A stretch of 40,235 bases of DNA, taken from Oscillospiraceae bacterium. GTDB taxonomy: Bacteria > Bacillota > Clostridia > Oscillospirales > Oscillospiraceae. A model generated the notes under the pieces. It worked only from the letters and a program-made list of their open reading frames with translations, did not search any database and had not been told where the DNA came from. Both the position numbers and the translations under genes were made by a program. The stretch is taken from contig JALFTG010000004.1 of assembly GCA_022779345.1 (NCBI GenBank), positions 1 to 40,235 on the forward strand. Reading direction: 5' to 3'. This document shows, one piece after another, positions 9,935 through 18,451 of this stretch (its first letter is position 1; each line of letters opens with the position of its first letter).

Positions 9935-12265
9935 TCAGTATCTTCCCTGCATACTGGTGTCGCCGCTGACCAGGGTCACATTCACGATGGTGCCATGGTC
10001 CACCATCTCCCCTTCCGCGATGCTCTGGGTGGAGACCATCTGCAGGTCCGGGTTGGTGACGGAGCTGTCCGTGCGGACAAACAGGCCGTACCAGGACAGG
10101 ATCAATGCGGCATCGGTGTAGGAGTAGCCAATCAGATTGGGTACCGCCTCCTGCTCCGCCGACGGCTCGGCCCCGGCATACAGAATCACCTGGGAACCAT
10201 CAGCAATGATCGAATAGGCCACAGGAAGCTGGTCGGTGACGGTGTCGCCGTCGCCGATGACCCGGCAGGTCAGGCCCGCATTGGTCACAGCGATCTGGGC
10301 CTCCGTCAGGCTCATGCCCTTCACATCTGGCATGGTCTTATCCATGTTCTCCTTTTCCGTTTCGGAATAATCCGGCTCCACACCCAGATAGGGCAGGATA
10401 TCCGCCATCATGTTGCCCACCACCGGGGCAGCCATCTGGCCGCCGCTGATGTAGATGCCCGTGTCGTTGCTGGGGGTGTCCAGCAGAACGAGAATGGCAA
10501 TCTTCGGGTCATCCGTCGGGGCAAAGCCCAGGAAGGAGACAATGTATTCCTTGGCACCGCCGGCAGCGTCCTGGGACACTTTTTCCGATGTGCCCGTCTT
10601 GCCGCCGATGGAATAGCCCGCCACATAGGCGTTTTTGCCGGTGCCGTCCACCGGGTCGCCCACGACCCGTTCCAGAATGTTCCGGACGGTGGCGCTGGTG
10701 TCCTCGCTGATCACCTGACGCACCACGGTGGGCTGGTTGGTGCTGAGCACTTCCCCGTCATCCCCCTGCACTTCCTTCACCAGATAGGGCTTCATGAGAT
10801 AGCCGCCATTGATGCAGGCGCTCACCGCCGTGATCATCTGGATGGGTGTGACCGTGAAGGTCTGGCCGAAGGAGGCCGCCGCCAGCTGGGACAGATTGTT
10901 GGACTGATAGAACAGGTCCTGGCTCCACCAGATGCTGCCGCTCTCTCCGGCGATGTCAATGCCGGTTCTGGCGCTGGGGATGGCGGAGGTATCTTCCGGC
11001 AGATTCAGGAAGCCGAAGGCCTCGGCATATTTGTAGAAGCTCCGGGCCCCCACCCGGACGCCCAGATTGATGAAAGCCACATTGCAGGAGTGCTGCACCG
11101 CCTGGGTCAGCGTCTGTGCCCCATGGCCCTGGCGCTTCCAGCAGTTCCGGGGTTCATCGTCGCCGGTGACCTGGATGCTGCCGCCGCAGTAGAAACTGTC
11201 ATTGATGTCCGTCACGCCCTCTTCCAGCGCCATGGACAGGGTGATGATCTTGAACACGGAGCCGGGCTCATAGGTGTCGGAAATGGCCTTGTTGCGCCAT
11301 TGCTTCTGCTGGGCGGCGCTGAGCAGCGCAGATTTTTCCTCATCGGTTTCCGCCGCATCGATCTCTTCCTGGACCTCTTCGCTGACCGCCTGATAGTTGT
11401 TCAGGTCAAAATTATCCAGGGACACCAAGCCCAGGATCTCCCCGGTTTTGGGATCCATGGCGATGGCCGCGGCGCCTTTCCGGATATCGTAATCCTCCAC
11501 CGCCTGCTGAAGATGCTTTTCCAGATAATACTGAATGGTGGCGTCGATGGTCAGAACCACATCACTGCCGTCCTGGGCATCGTAATAATCCTCATAGTTC
11601 GTATATAGCAGCTGGGTTCCAGCAGCATTGGTGGCCCGGATGACCCGGCCGTCCGTACCGGTGAGTACATCGTCGTAATAGGACTCGATGCCGCTCAGGC
11701 CGTAATTGTCCGTGCCCACGAAGCCGATCACATGGCTGGCCAGACTGCCGTAGGGATAATAGCGCTTGGTGTCGGATTCGATCTTCACGCCGATCAGGTT
11801 GTTTTCCGACTTGAACTGGCGGACCTGTTCCGTGAGGTCATCCTCCACCTTCCGGGCCACGGTTTTATACCAGGAACCGGTGTCCTGGGTCATCTCAAGA
11901 ATCTTACCGTAGTCCACGCCCAGGATTTCCGAAAGTCCCTGGGCAATAAGCACCGGATCCTCGTTGTTTTTTTTGATTTCCGCAGGAGAGATAAAAATAT
12001 TGCTTACATCCGCACTGGCAGCCAGAATTTTGCCGTTTCGGTCATAGATGGTGCCCCGGTTCGCACTGACATTCGTCTCCCGCACCTGCTGGTCAATGGC
12101 CAGGGATTCATACTTGTCATGGTCCAGAATCTGCAGCCGGAACAGCTGAATTGCCAGCACTATAAATGCGACGATGCCGCACACGATCATCAAGAAGAGT
12201 GTGCGGCGAAGCATCATTTGATTGGGACCACGGACCTGTTTTTTTCGTCCAGATTTTTTTGCCAT
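9935..12265 (-). CDS. Class B penicillin-binding protein with two C-terminal PASTA-like domains (FtsI/SpoVD/PBP2B family)
   Basis: 776 aa; YEPGSVFKIIT (SxxK), SCNVAF (SxN), KTGTSEK (KTG), C-terminal MPDVKGMSLTEAQ and VPNLIGYSYTDA PASTA repeats. Confidence 0.93.
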   Translation of the reverse strand: MAKKSGRKKQVRGPNQMMLRRTLFLMIVCGIVAFIVLAIQLFRLQILDHDKYESLAIDQQVRETNVSANRGTIYDRNGKILAASADVSNIFISPAEIKKNNEDPVLIAQGLSEILGVDYGKILEMTQDTGSWYKTVARKVEDDLTEQVRQFKSENNLIGVKIESDTKRYYPYGSLASHVIGFVGTDNYGLSGIESYYDDVLTGTDGRVIRATNAAGTQLLYTNYEDYYDAQDGSDVVLTIDATIQYYLEKHLQQAVEDYDIRKGAAAIAMDPKTGEILGLVSLDNFDLNNYQAVSEEVQEEIDAAETDEEKSALLSAAQQKQWRNKAISDTYEPGSVFKIITLSMALEEGVTDINDSFYCGGSIQVTGDDEPRNCWKRQGHGAQTLTQAVQHSCNVAFINLGVRVGARSFYKYAEAFGFLNLPEDTSAIPSARTGIDIAGESGSIWWSQDLFYQSNNLSQLAAASFGQTFTVTPIQMITAVSACINGGYLMKPYLVKEVQGDDGEVLSTNQPTVVRQVISEDTSATVRNILERVVGDPVDGTGKNAYVAGYSIGGKTGTSEKVSQDAAGGAKEYIVSFLGFAPTDDPKIAILVLLDTPSNDTGIYISGGQMAAPVVGNMMADILPYLGVEPDYSETEKENMDKTMPDVKGMSLTEAQIAVTNAGLTCRVIGDGDTVTDQLPVAYSIIADGSQVILYAGAEPSAEQEAVPNLIGYSYTDAALILSWYGLFVRTDSSVTNPDLQMVSTQSIAEGEMVDHGTIVNVTLVSGDTSMQGRY

Positions 12266-12338
12266 ACTTGACTCTCCAAATTGCGTACTCAGTTTCCGTT
12301 GGCGGGCATTTCGTCCCTCCGTTTATCTATACGGGCGG

Positions 12339-12869
12339 TCAACTCAGATATTCCCCGATCACGGAAAACACTTTCTGCAGGAAGCCTTCCTTCTCACCGG
12401 TGTCCACGACCTCGGCCTTGTCTGCCGTGCCGGAATTGATATAGAACATCTGATCGCTGCCGGGCTGCTGCATTCCCAGCTCCCGGATAGCATAGTCCTC
12501 GATTTCCGCCAGGTTGAAGGCATATTCATACTGGATCAGCAATTTCTGATGGGTGGTATCCAGTGTCTCCAGCTGGGTCTGCTTCTGGACCACCTGGAGG
12601 GACACCTGGCTCAGCTGTGCCCGGGCAAACAGGGAGAACACCACCAGAATGGCCGCCAGGGCAAAACCCACAATGGCCACGGGCGAAACAGCCTGCTCCG
12701 AAACCGCACGGGCGCGGGTGTCCGTGACCACCTCATCCCGGACTTTGCGGGCAGGGGGAATCGCCACCTGCCGGCCGGTGCCGAAATCGGGAAGCCCGAC
12801 GGTGTTACTGTAATCATAGGCAACGCTGCCGCTGATATAGGGGTCTTTAAAATTGCTGTATTCAGCCAT
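12339..12869 (-). CDS. ftsL: FtsL/septum formation initiator-like protein
   Basis: One TM segment followed by a short coiled-coil; lies between rsmH and the PBP gene; start MAEYSNFKD (12869) chosen so it does not overlap rsmH. Confidence 0.7.
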   Translation of the reverse strand: MAEYSNFKDPYISGSVAYDYSNTVGLPDFGTGRQVAIPPARKVRDEVVTDTRARAVSEQAVSPVAIVGFALAAILVVFSLFARAQLSQVSLQVVQKQTQLETLDTTHQKLLIQYEYAFNLAEIEDYAIRELGMQQPGSDQMFYINSGTADKAEVVDTGEKEGFLQKVFSVIGEYLS

Positions 12870-12873
12870 GCTA

Positions 12874-13812
12874 TCAGCCTGATACCCTTTCCGCAATGCG
12901 CAATTTGGCGCTTCTTGCTCTCGGATTTTGGGAAAGCTCCGCTTCCCCGGATACAATGGGCTTTCTGGTCACGGACCGAAGGGTCTGCACAAAGCCGCAG
13001 GTGCACACCGGAGCTTCCCGGGGGCAGATGCAGCCGTTTTCCCGGGCGGCAATGCCGTTTTTGACAATACGGTCCTCCAGAGAATGGAAGCTGATGACAC
13101 ACAGGCGTCCGCCCGGGCTCAGCTTGTCCGGTGCCGTGCGGATCATGTCCTCCACGGCGCCCAGTTCGTCGTTCACGGCGATGCGGATGGCCTGGAAGGT
13201 CCGCTTGGCCGGGTGCTGCTTCTCCCGCAGCGCCGCGGCGGGCATGGCCCGGCGGATCACCTCCACCAGCTCACCGGTGGTTTCAATGGGTTTCTCGGTG
13301 CGGGTGCGGACGATCTGCCCGGCGATGCGGCCGGCAAAACGCTCTTCCCCGTAATCCCGTAAAATGCGTTTCAGTTCCTCTTCCGGCCAGATGTTCACCA
13401 CATCCCAGGCCGTGAGGGGGGCAGACTTGTCCATCCGCATATCCAGCGGGGCATCGTTCATATAGGAAAAGCCCCGGGAGGCGTCGTCCAGCTGGGGGGA
13501 GGACACGCCCAGATCAAACAGCATCCCGTCCGCGCCGGGGATGCCCAGGTTATCCAGAATCCGGGCCACATTCCGGAAATTGTCCTTGACCAGAGTCACC
13601 CGGTCCCCGTAGGGGGCGAGGCGTACACCGGCCTCGTCTATGGCCTGCTGGTCCTGGTCGATGGCGATGAGCCGCCCGGTGGTCAGGCGCTTTACGATCT
13701 CTTCAGAATGGCCGCCGCGGCCCAGGGTTCCGTCCACATAGATCCCGTCGGGACGGATGTTCAGACCTTCGATGCACTCGTGCAGCAGCACGGGCTGATG
13801 TGTGAATTCCAT
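12874..13812 (-). CDS. rsmH: 16S rRNA (cytosine1402-N4)-methyltransferase
   Basis: MEFTHQPVLLHECIEGL, VDGTLGRGGHSEEI, SFHSLEDRIVK, NPRARSAKLRIAERV. Confidence 0.97.
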   Translation of the reverse strand: MEFTHQPVLLHECIEGLNIRPDGIYVDGTLGRGGHSEEIVKRLTTGRLIAIDQDQQAIDEAGVRLAPYGDRVTLVKDNFRNVARILDNLGIPGADGMLFDLGVSSPQLDDASRGFSYMNDAPLDMRMDKSAPLTAWDVVNIWPEEELKRILRDYGEERFAGRIAGQIVRTRTEKPIETTGELVEVIRRAMPAAALREKQHPAKRTFQAIRIAVNDELGAVEDMIRTAPDKLSPGGRLCVISFHSLEDRIVKNGIAARENGCICPREAPVCTCGFVQTLRSVTRKPIVSGEAELSQNPRARSAKLRIAERVSG

Positions 13813-14228
13813 CAGAAATCAAGCTCCTCCATCACAGACAGGATGTTCTCCGGCGTGGTTTCTTCCGCATGGACGGCGTTCCAGGCATCGCTGTCCCAGA
13901 ATTCGGCGTGGTTGTTGTTGCCCACCACGGTAACAGACTTGGTCAATCCGGCAAAGTCCCGGAGATTCTGGGGAATCAGGACACGGCCCTGGGCATCCAG
14001 CTCACAGCGGGTGGCATGGGCAAACAGGGGGCGCATTTTCCGCTGCTTCACGAAAGGCATGGCGTTCACTTTGTCGCACAGTTCCTGCCAGTGCTCAGCG
14101 CTGTAGGCGCTCAGGCACTTGTCCGGAGAAATGGTCAGATAGAACACATCGCCCAGTTCTTCCCGCATACGGGCAGGGATAAACAGCCGTCCTTTGGCAT
14201 CCAGCGAATGCGGATATTCACCTGTCAC
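13812..14228 (-). CDS. mraZ: Transcriptional regulator MraZ (probable GTG start)
   Basis: TGEYPHSLDAKGRLFIPARMREELG and ELDAQGRVLIPQNLRDFAGL AbrB-like repeats; GTG-ACA-GGT-GAA start inferred; stop overlaps the rsmH start. Confidence 0.93.
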   Translation of the reverse strand: MTGEYPHSLDAKGRLFIPARMREELGDVFYLTISPDKCLSAYSAEHWQELCDKVNAMPFVKQRKMRPLFAHATRCELDAQGRVLIPQNLRDFAGLTKSVTVVGNNNHAEFWDSDAWNAVHAEETTPENILSVMEELDF

Positions 14229-14322
14229 AGCCGTCCACCCCCTGTCTCCGGACTTTGTTCTCTGTCGGGAAAGGCAAATCCGTGGGATTGTGGTCACCAC
14301 CCGTGGGAAATCAGTGTTTTCT

Positions 14323-14352
14323 TACACCACTTTCCCCCACCTTTCTGCCACA
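14323..14352 (-). promoter_or_regulatory. Tandem MraZ-box-like direct repeats at the dcw transcription start region
   Basis: Minus strand: GTGGcagAAAG-GTGGgggAAA-GTGGtgtAAG, roughly 10-bp period, directly downstream of the -10. Confidence 0.65.
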
Positions 14353-14381
14353 ATTATATAAGCGGCACGGAAAAATTGCAA
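14353..14381 (-). promoter_or_regulatory. Sigma-A-type promoter of mraZ/dcw operon
   Basis: Minus strand TTGCAA-N17-TATAAT (-35 at 14376-14381, -10 at 14353-14358). Confidence 0.8.
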
Positions 14382-14442
14382 GAGCTTTTTCCCCGGCAGT
14401 TTTTTCCAGGCCCAGGGCCAGGGAAAAACGCTGTACAAAATA

Positions 14443-14473
14443 AAGTGCCCGCCGGTTTCCCGGCGGGCACTTT
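14443..14473. terminator. Perfect 14-bp hairpin, probable terminator
   Basis: aaagtgcccgccgg-ttt-ccggcgggcacttt followed by tct. Confidence 0.75.
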
Positions 14474-14503
14474 TCTACAAGATATGGTATTTCTTCCGGA
14501 CGC

Positions 14504-14543
14504 AAAAAATTTCCACAGTCCGGACGGCCTGTGGAAATTTTTT
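14504..14543. terminator. Perfect 15-bp hairpin with A/T flanks, terminator of the divIVA-like gene
   Basis: aaaaaatttccacag-tccggacggc-ctgtggaaatttttt overlapping the stop codon of the minus-strand gene. Confidence 0.8.
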
Positions 14544-15096
14544 ATTCGTCGTCAAAATCCGTAGCGGACATGACCTCAATATTTTGCGGTGCCCGTGCAG
14601 GTGCAGCGGCAGGTGCGGTCTGGGCGGCGCTGCTCACTGTTCCGGCGGCGGAGCGGAAGCTGCTCCGGGACCGGCGGACCTCCTCCAGTGCGGCCATGAT
14701 GGCCTCCTCCGTGCGGCGCATGGTGTCGTCCACATAGTCATTGGCCACCTTCCGCAGCTCGGTGCATTTCTGCTCGGTGTTGCTGGTGACCTCGGCGGCG
14801 CGGAGCTTGGCAATCTTCACAATCTCCTCTTCCTCCACCAGCATCCGGGCCTTGTCCTCAGCGCTCTTGCGAATCTGCTCGGCCTCCCGCTTGGCATTGG
14901 CGATGAACTCCTCCTTGGCGCCCAGCAGACGCTTGGCCTCCGCCAGTTCCATGGGCAGGCTGTCCCGTAGTTCCTCCAGCATTCCAAGAATGGTGTCCCG
15001 CTCCAGGATAACCTTATCCGCGGCCAGGGGCATCCGTCTTGCCTCCGACACGGTGGAGTAAATCATCTCAATCATTTCCATTGCTTCATTTTCCAT
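14542..15096 (-). CDS. DivIVA-like / coiled-coil ATPase-like protein
   Basis: 184 aa, heptad-rich, AKRLLGAKEEFIANAKREAEQIRKSAEDKARMLVEEEE; Ala-rich C-terminus; start MENEAMEM chosen. Confidence 0.65.
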   Translation of the reverse strand: MENEAMEMIEMIYSTVSEARRMPLAADKVILERDTILGMLEELRDSLPMELAEAKRLLGAKEEFIANAKREAEQIRKSAEDKARMLVEEEEIVKIAKLRAAEVTSNTEQKCTELRKVANDYVDDTMRRTEEAIMAALEEVRRSRSSFRSAAGTVSSAAQTAPAAAPARAPQNIEVMSATDFDDE

Positions 15097-15589
15097 CAGA
15101 ATTATTCCCCTTTCCCGCGATTTTCCGGACATCTTCCAGGATCTCAATGGGGACAAACTCTTCCAGATTACCCCCATGACGGGCCACTTCCTTCACAGCG
15201 GAAGAGCTGAGGAAGGTGTATTTCTCACTAGCCGTCAGGAACATGGTTTCCAGTTCCGGATTGATTTTCTTATTGATCAGTGCCATGGTGAATTCATTTT
15301 CAAAATCCGTCACAGCCCGCAGGCCCTTGACGATCACCGGGTGGTCATACCGCTTGCAGTATTCCGCCAGCAGGCCGTTGTAGTAATCCACCTCCACATT
15401 GGGGAACCGGGAGGTGCACCGCCGGGCCATATCCACCCGCTGTTCCGGCGAAAACATGGCTTTGTCCTTTTCCCCGTTGATCATGATGCACACGATGACT
15501 TTATCGAAGATCTTGGCAGTCCGCCGGATAATATTCAGATGCCCCAGGGTGAGCGGATCAAAACTGCCGGGATAGATTGCAATTTTCAT
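15086..15589 (-). CDS. coaD: Phosphopantetheine adenylyltransferase
   Basis: MKIAIYPGSFDPLTLGHLNIIRR, FLSSSAVKEVARHGG. Confidence 0.97.
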   Translation of the reverse strand: MKIAIYPGSFDPLTLGHLNIIRRTAKIFDKVIVCIMINGEKDKAMFSPEQRVDMARRCTSRFPNVEVDYYNGLLAEYCKRYDHPVIVKGLRAVTDFENEFTMALINKKINPELETMFLTASEKYTFLSSSAVKEVARHGGNLEEFVPIEILEDVRKIAGKGNNSDGK

Positions 15590-16131
15590 ACTGTTTCGTT
15601 CCTTTTTCCGCAGACTGTGATCTTGATTTTTCCGTAAGTCCGCTCTTTTTCCACAAAATAGGGGGCGGACAGTGCCGGAAGGGTCTTTTCCAGTCGGCTT
15701 TCGCAGATTATTATACCACCATCGTTGAGAATGTCAAACTTTACGATTTTCTCCAGACTTTTTTCCAGCAGATCCGTGTCATAGGGCGGGTCCAGGAAAA
15801 TGATGTCATACTTTCCGTCCCGGCCGATGAAGCCCACGGAGTCGGTCTGCACCACATCGGCGGTCATTCTGCACCGGCTGAGGTTCTCCCGCACCAGGGC
15901 GATGGCCTCCCGGCTCTCATCCACGAAGGTCACGGACGCGGCGCCCCGGCTGAGGCACTCGATGCCCAGCTGGCCCGTTCCGGCGAACAGGTCCAGACAG
16001 CGGCGGCCCTCAATGTCGAACTGGAGCATACTGAACACCGCTTCCTTCACCCCGTCGGTGGTGGGGCGGATGTCCATGCCCACAGGCTCTTTCAGTTTCC
16101 GGCCCCTGGCCGTTCCGGTGATCACTCGCAT
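15586..16131 (-). CDS. rsmD: 16S rRNA (guanine966-N2)-methyltransferase
   Basis: MRVITGTARGRKLKEP, RPTTDGVKEAVFSML, LDLFAGTGQLGIE, IIFLDPPY. Confidence 0.95.
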   Translation of the reverse strand: MRVITGTARGRKLKEPVGMDIRPTTDGVKEAVFSMLQFDIEGRRCLDLFAGTGQLGIECLSRGAASVTFVDESREAIALVRENLSRCRMTADVVQTDSVGFIGRDGKYDIIFLDPPYDTDLLEKSLEKIVKFDILNDGGIIICESRLEKTLPALSAPYFVEKERTYGKIKITVCGKRNETV

Positions 16132-17957
16132 GGCTGCTGTTCCTCCTCGGTATGGTAATGGTCATAGACTGCCCGGGCGATGTTTTTCGGCACAACCCGG
16201 CACAGTTCGTCATAGTCCGCTGTTTTGATTGTATCCAAATTCTTGAAGGTGTCAAGCAATTTGTTCCGGCTTTTCTCTCCCACGCCGGGAATATCGTCCA
16301 GCTCGGACTTGAGGCTCTCGCTGCGGAGGGACCGCTGATAGGTGATGGCGAACCGGTGGGTCTCCTCCTGGATCGTGCCGATCAGGGCGAACACCGCCGG
16401 GTTGCCGGAGATACCCCGCTCCTGTCCGTCGGCGGACACCAGCTCCCGGGTGCGGTGCCGGTCATCCTTCACCATGCCGAACACGGGCACGGACATCCCC
16501 AGCCGGTCCAGGGCCGTCCGGGCGGCGCGCACATGGTTCTCGCCCCCGTCGATGAGCAGCAGGTCCGGAAGCTCGGCAAACTTCCCGTCCCCCTCTTTGG
16601 CGTGGAGGAACCGGCGGTACACCGCCTCCTCCATGCTGGCGTAATCGTCCTGGGTGGCGGTATCCCGGATGCGGAATTTCCGGTAGTCCTTCTTGCAGGG
16701 CTTTCCCTCTTTGAACACCGTCATCGCCGCTACGATACCCGTATCCCCCAGATTTGATACATCGAAGGCTTCGATCCGCCGGGGCGGCGTATCCAGGGCC
16801 AGGGCTTTCTGGAGCCACTCCAGGGTCTTGGACAGGCGCTGCTGGGCGCTGGTGGCCCGGAGGATTTCCTCCTGGGCGTTCAGCCGGGCCTTCTCCACCT
16901 GGCGCAGCCGCTCTCCCCGCTGGGGAATCTCCGCCCGCACCTTCTGTCCGGCGCTCTCCGTCAGCGCCCGGGACAAATCCTCCGTCTCCCCGGCCGCAGC
17001 CGGGAGCAGAACGGTTTTGGGCCAGGTGCCCCGGCGGAGGTAATACTGCATCACCAGGCCGGGCAGGACCTCCTCATCCGTGCCGATGGGTTCGTCCATC
17101 AGCTCATAGTCCTTCCCCGCCAGGTCTCCGTCCACGAAGTGCAGCACCGTGAAGCAGGACCGGGCGCCCCGGGCAAAGCCCACAGCGTCCGTGTCCGCAA
17201 AGGCGGTGGCGATCACCCGCTGGCGGTTGGACAGGCTCTCGATGGCCCGGAGCCTGTCCCGGTATTCCGCCGCCAGCTCGAATTTCAGCTCCTCCGCCGC
17301 CTGCTCCATCTGGTTTTTCAGCTGGTCTGTGAGCTGCCGGGTTTTTCCCGACAAAATCAGCTTCGCCTGGTCCATCCGGGCCAGATAGTCCGCCCGGTCC
17401 GGGGTGCCCCGGCACCAGCCGGCGCAGTTGTTCAGATGATACTGCAGACAGGGACGATTCTTCCCCGCGTCCTGAGGGAATTTCAGGGAGCAGGTGGGCA
17501 GGCCCAGGGCCTTGCTGATGGTCTCGATGATCTCAAAGCTCACAGACCGGCCGCCGAAGGGCCCGAAATACTCCGCCCCATCCTCCGCGGTCTTGCTGAC
17601 CACAGAGAATCGTGGATAGGGTTCGTCGCTGAGCCGGAGGAAGGGATAGCCCTTGTCGTCCTTCAGCAGGATGTTATAATGGGGCTTATGCCGCTTGATC
17701 AGGGAGTTTTCCAGCATCAGTGCCTCGAACTCCGACTCCACCACGATCACATCAAAGGTGTCCACATTGGCCACCATGGCCGCCACCTTGGGCAGATGGT
17801 CCCCGTGGAAATAGCTGGACACCCGGTTTTTCAGTTTTTTTGCCTTGCCCACATAGATGACTTCCCCGGCCTTGTCCATCATGATGTACACGCCGGGCTT
17901 CAGGGGCAGGCGGCTGGCCTTTTCCCGCAGCTGGGCCAGTTTGGGATTTTCACTCAT
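16122..17957 (-). CDS. uvrC: Excinuclease ABC subunit C
   Basis: 611 aa; GIY-YIG N-terminus (PGVYIMMDKAGEVIYVGKAKKLKNRVSSYF), C-terminal DDIPGVGEKSRNKLL HhH. Confidence 0.97.
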   Translation of the reverse strand: MSENPKLAQLREKASRLPLKPGVYIMMDKAGEVIYVGKAKKLKNRVSSYFHGDHLPKVAAMVANVDTFDVIVVESEFEALMLENSLIKRHKPHYNILLKDDKGYPFLRLSDEPYPRFSVVSKTAEDGAEYFGPFGGRSVSFEIIETISKALGLPTCSLKFPQDAGKNRPCLQYHLNNCAGWCRGTPDRADYLARMDQAKLILSGKTRQLTDQLKNQMEQAAEELKFELAAEYRDRLRAIESLSNRQRVIATAFADTDAVGFARGARSCFTVLHFVDGDLAGKDYELMDEPIGTDEEVLPGLVMQYYLRRGTWPKTVLLPAAAGETEDLSRALTESAGQKVRAEIPQRGERLRQVEKARLNAQEEILRATSAQQRLSKTLEWLQKALALDTPPRRIEAFDVSNLGDTGIVAAMTVFKEGKPCKKDYRKFRIRDTATQDDYASMEEAVYRRFLHAKEGDGKFAELPDLLLIDGGENHVRAARTALDRLGMSVPVFGMVKDDRHRTRELVSADGQERGISGNPAVFALIGTIQEETHRFAITYQRSLRSESLKSELDDIPGVGEKSRNKLLDTFKNLDTIKTADYDELCRVVPKNIARAVYDHYHTEEEQQPCE

Positions 17958-17979
17958 GTGCAGTCTCCGGATAAGAAAC

Positions 17980-18005
17980 AGGGGCGTGTCAGAAACACGC
18001 CCCTG
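17980..18005. terminator. Hairpin between ptsH and uvrC, possible terminator/attenuator
   Basis: gggcgtgt-cagaa-acacgccc stem; flanking T-richness is weak. Confidence 0.5.
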
Positions 18006-18029
18006 ATGTTGTTTGTCAGTTCGGTCCGA

Positions 18030-18293
18030 TTATTCGGAGAATTCGTTTTCCACCAGCTCTGCCAGGGTTGCAATCGCGACAGACTCATCCACACCGTCGG
18101 CAATGATGGTCATGGGAGTCCCCTTCACGATGCCCAGAGACAGGACACCCAGAAGGCTCTTGGCATTCACTCTTCTCTCATCCTTTTCGATCCAGATGCT
18201 GCTTTTGAACTCGTTTGCCTTCTGAATGAAGAAGGTTGCGGGACGCGCGTGAAGACCTACCTGATTATTAATGACAACTTCTTTCGAGACCAT
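18030..18293 (-). CDS. ptsH: HPr family phosphocarrier protein
   Basis: GLHARPATFFIQKAN (His-15 motif) and NAKSLLGVLSLGI (Ser-46 motif); start MVSKEVV at 18293. Confidence 0.93.
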   Translation of the reverse strand: MVSKEVVINNQVGLHARPATFFIQKANEFKSSIWIEKDERRVNAKSLLGVLSLGIVKGTPMTIIADGVDESVAIATLAELVENEFSE

Positions 18294-18365
18294 ACTCGCC
18301 CACTCCTTAAACACAATCAAAAATCGCTTTCGCGTTTATCTGCCTGTGGCCAAATCACTGTAAAT

Positions 18366-18394
18366 AAAATACCAAATTTATTTAAAATCGTCAA
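18366..18394 (-). promoter_or_regulatory. Candidate sigma-A promoter for ptsH
   Basis: Minus strand TTGACG-N17-TATTTT. Confidence 0.6.
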
Positions 18395-18451
18395 CTGATA
18401 ACCGCTGATTTTGGCAGGTTGAACATATATCGAACCTGCCGTTCCCCGGTT

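Noticed and set aside
18413-18440. GGCAGGTT...AACCTGCC inverted repeat downstream of mutS2
   Set aside because: Considered as a terminator but there is no T-tract on either strand and the loop is long; function unclear.
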